Assembly (NCBI GenBank): GCA_009823505.1
Contig: VZQC01010577.1
Span: 35,985 to 99,984, forward strand
DNA from: Rhizomys pruinosus
Lineage: Eukaryota > Chordata > Mammalia > Rodentia > Spalacidae
Length of the DNA stretch: 64,000 nt
Reading direction: 5' to 3'
Below, piece by piece: positions 63,383-64,000 of this stretch. The notes below the pieces were generated by a model. The model was not told the origin of the DNA, did not search any database, and saw only the letters and a program-made list of their open reading frames with translations. Both the position numbers and the translations under genes were made by a program. Numbering within the stretch: position 1 is the first letter of the stretch; every line of letters begins with the position of its first letter.

Positions 63383-64000
63383 TCTGTAAAGGAGATCAAA
63401 GCAATTCTGACTTTGGAATGGACATTGAGGGCTGGGCCCTTAACTCACTGGTAATAACGTGTGTTAGTAACCCGTATCAACTCTTTCTAATAACAAGATT
63501 TCTATATCCATAATTTGAATATTTATTTACTCTAGATATTGAAACCCATCTTTTGAATATTCTTCTCCTTATGAAATAAATGTGATTTTTGTTCTTTAAA
63601 AAAAATAGAGATAAAAAGTATGACTAAGTTAAAAGTAAAATAAAACAAAACTGGGGGCATTAAAAAGTTAGAAAACCCAAGTGTTTCTACAACCAAATAA
63701 GAAATAAAACTGAAAAATATTCAATTAAAGTAAGTTAGCCAAGTGGAAAGAACCCAGAGGAAGAATCCTCCCTGCTTGTTTGCTGCTTCTGAAAATTGCA
63801 ATGTAGAGGGAGGGGCGTGGGGAAGGAGAAGAAAGTGTCAAGGCAGGTCTGAAAACTGTCATTCTGAAAGACTTTTATATATGTATTGAAACATATATGC
63901 ACATATATAAAACATATAAAGTATGGACAGAATTTTTCCAAGCTTATAAGAGAAGTAAATTGTTAAGAAAAAATGAGCCTGGTTTCAAAAAATTTTAACT
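63383..64000. other. Unassigned AT-rich sequence
   Basis: No gene or repeat family recognised. Confidence 0.4.

Overview
This window is nuclear DNA from a muroid rodent. The evidence is the dense mix of B1, B2, B3 and B4 SINEs, rodent L1 3' ends, older mammalian MIR, L2 and L1M relics, and abundant microsatellites. One intact protein-coding gene is visible, the apelin receptor Aplnr. Its protein and SINE subfamilies differ from the house mouse and rat versions I know, so a non-Mus, non-Rattus muroid is likely, but I cannot name the species from sequence alone.

Layout. 1-8340 is upstream flank with three B2 copies that each have target-site duplications, a chimeric B2-B1 SINE (7686-7926) and one weak candidate exon (7369-7502). 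8340-12230 is the Aplnr gene: GA-rich promoter/leader, a short uORF, a single-exon coding region of 378 codons (8963-10099) and a roughly 2.1 kb 3' UTR ending at an AATAAA at 12206. 12.2-34.8 kb is gene-free, made of SINEs, microsatellites, MIR/L2 relics and L1M fragments. Two single unresolved bases (16952 and 34812) each sit next to a low-complexity run and may mark closed gaps or scaffold joins.

35356-35447 holds a complete 92-bp exon-like unit with canonical AG and GT flanks. It encodes a protein kinase C catalytic segment whose residues match PKC gamma (Prkcg) rather than alpha or beta. No other PKC exon was recognised in the window, and Prkcg is not an Aplnr neighbour in the mammals I know. 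This is the main anomaly: either a transposed or duplicated gene fragment or an assembly join.

36-58 kb is again gene-free, with nested SINEs, MIR/L2 relics and several L1 3' ends, one carrying a strong CTCF-like motif (50027-50046). 58.4-62.2 kb is an L1-rich block. It has a 21-bp tandem array that repeats a splice-donor consensus (58450-58603), a decayed ORF1-ORF2 relic, seven perfect copies of a 25-bp unit (60086-60260), an L1 3' UTR, and an older L1M ORF2 relic. No RNA genes, CRISPR arrays or complete mobile-element genes were found.

Aplnr is the only gene whose function can be read here. The rest is repeat-driven landscape whose value lies in unusual SINE chimeras, nested insertions and the orphan PKC exon.
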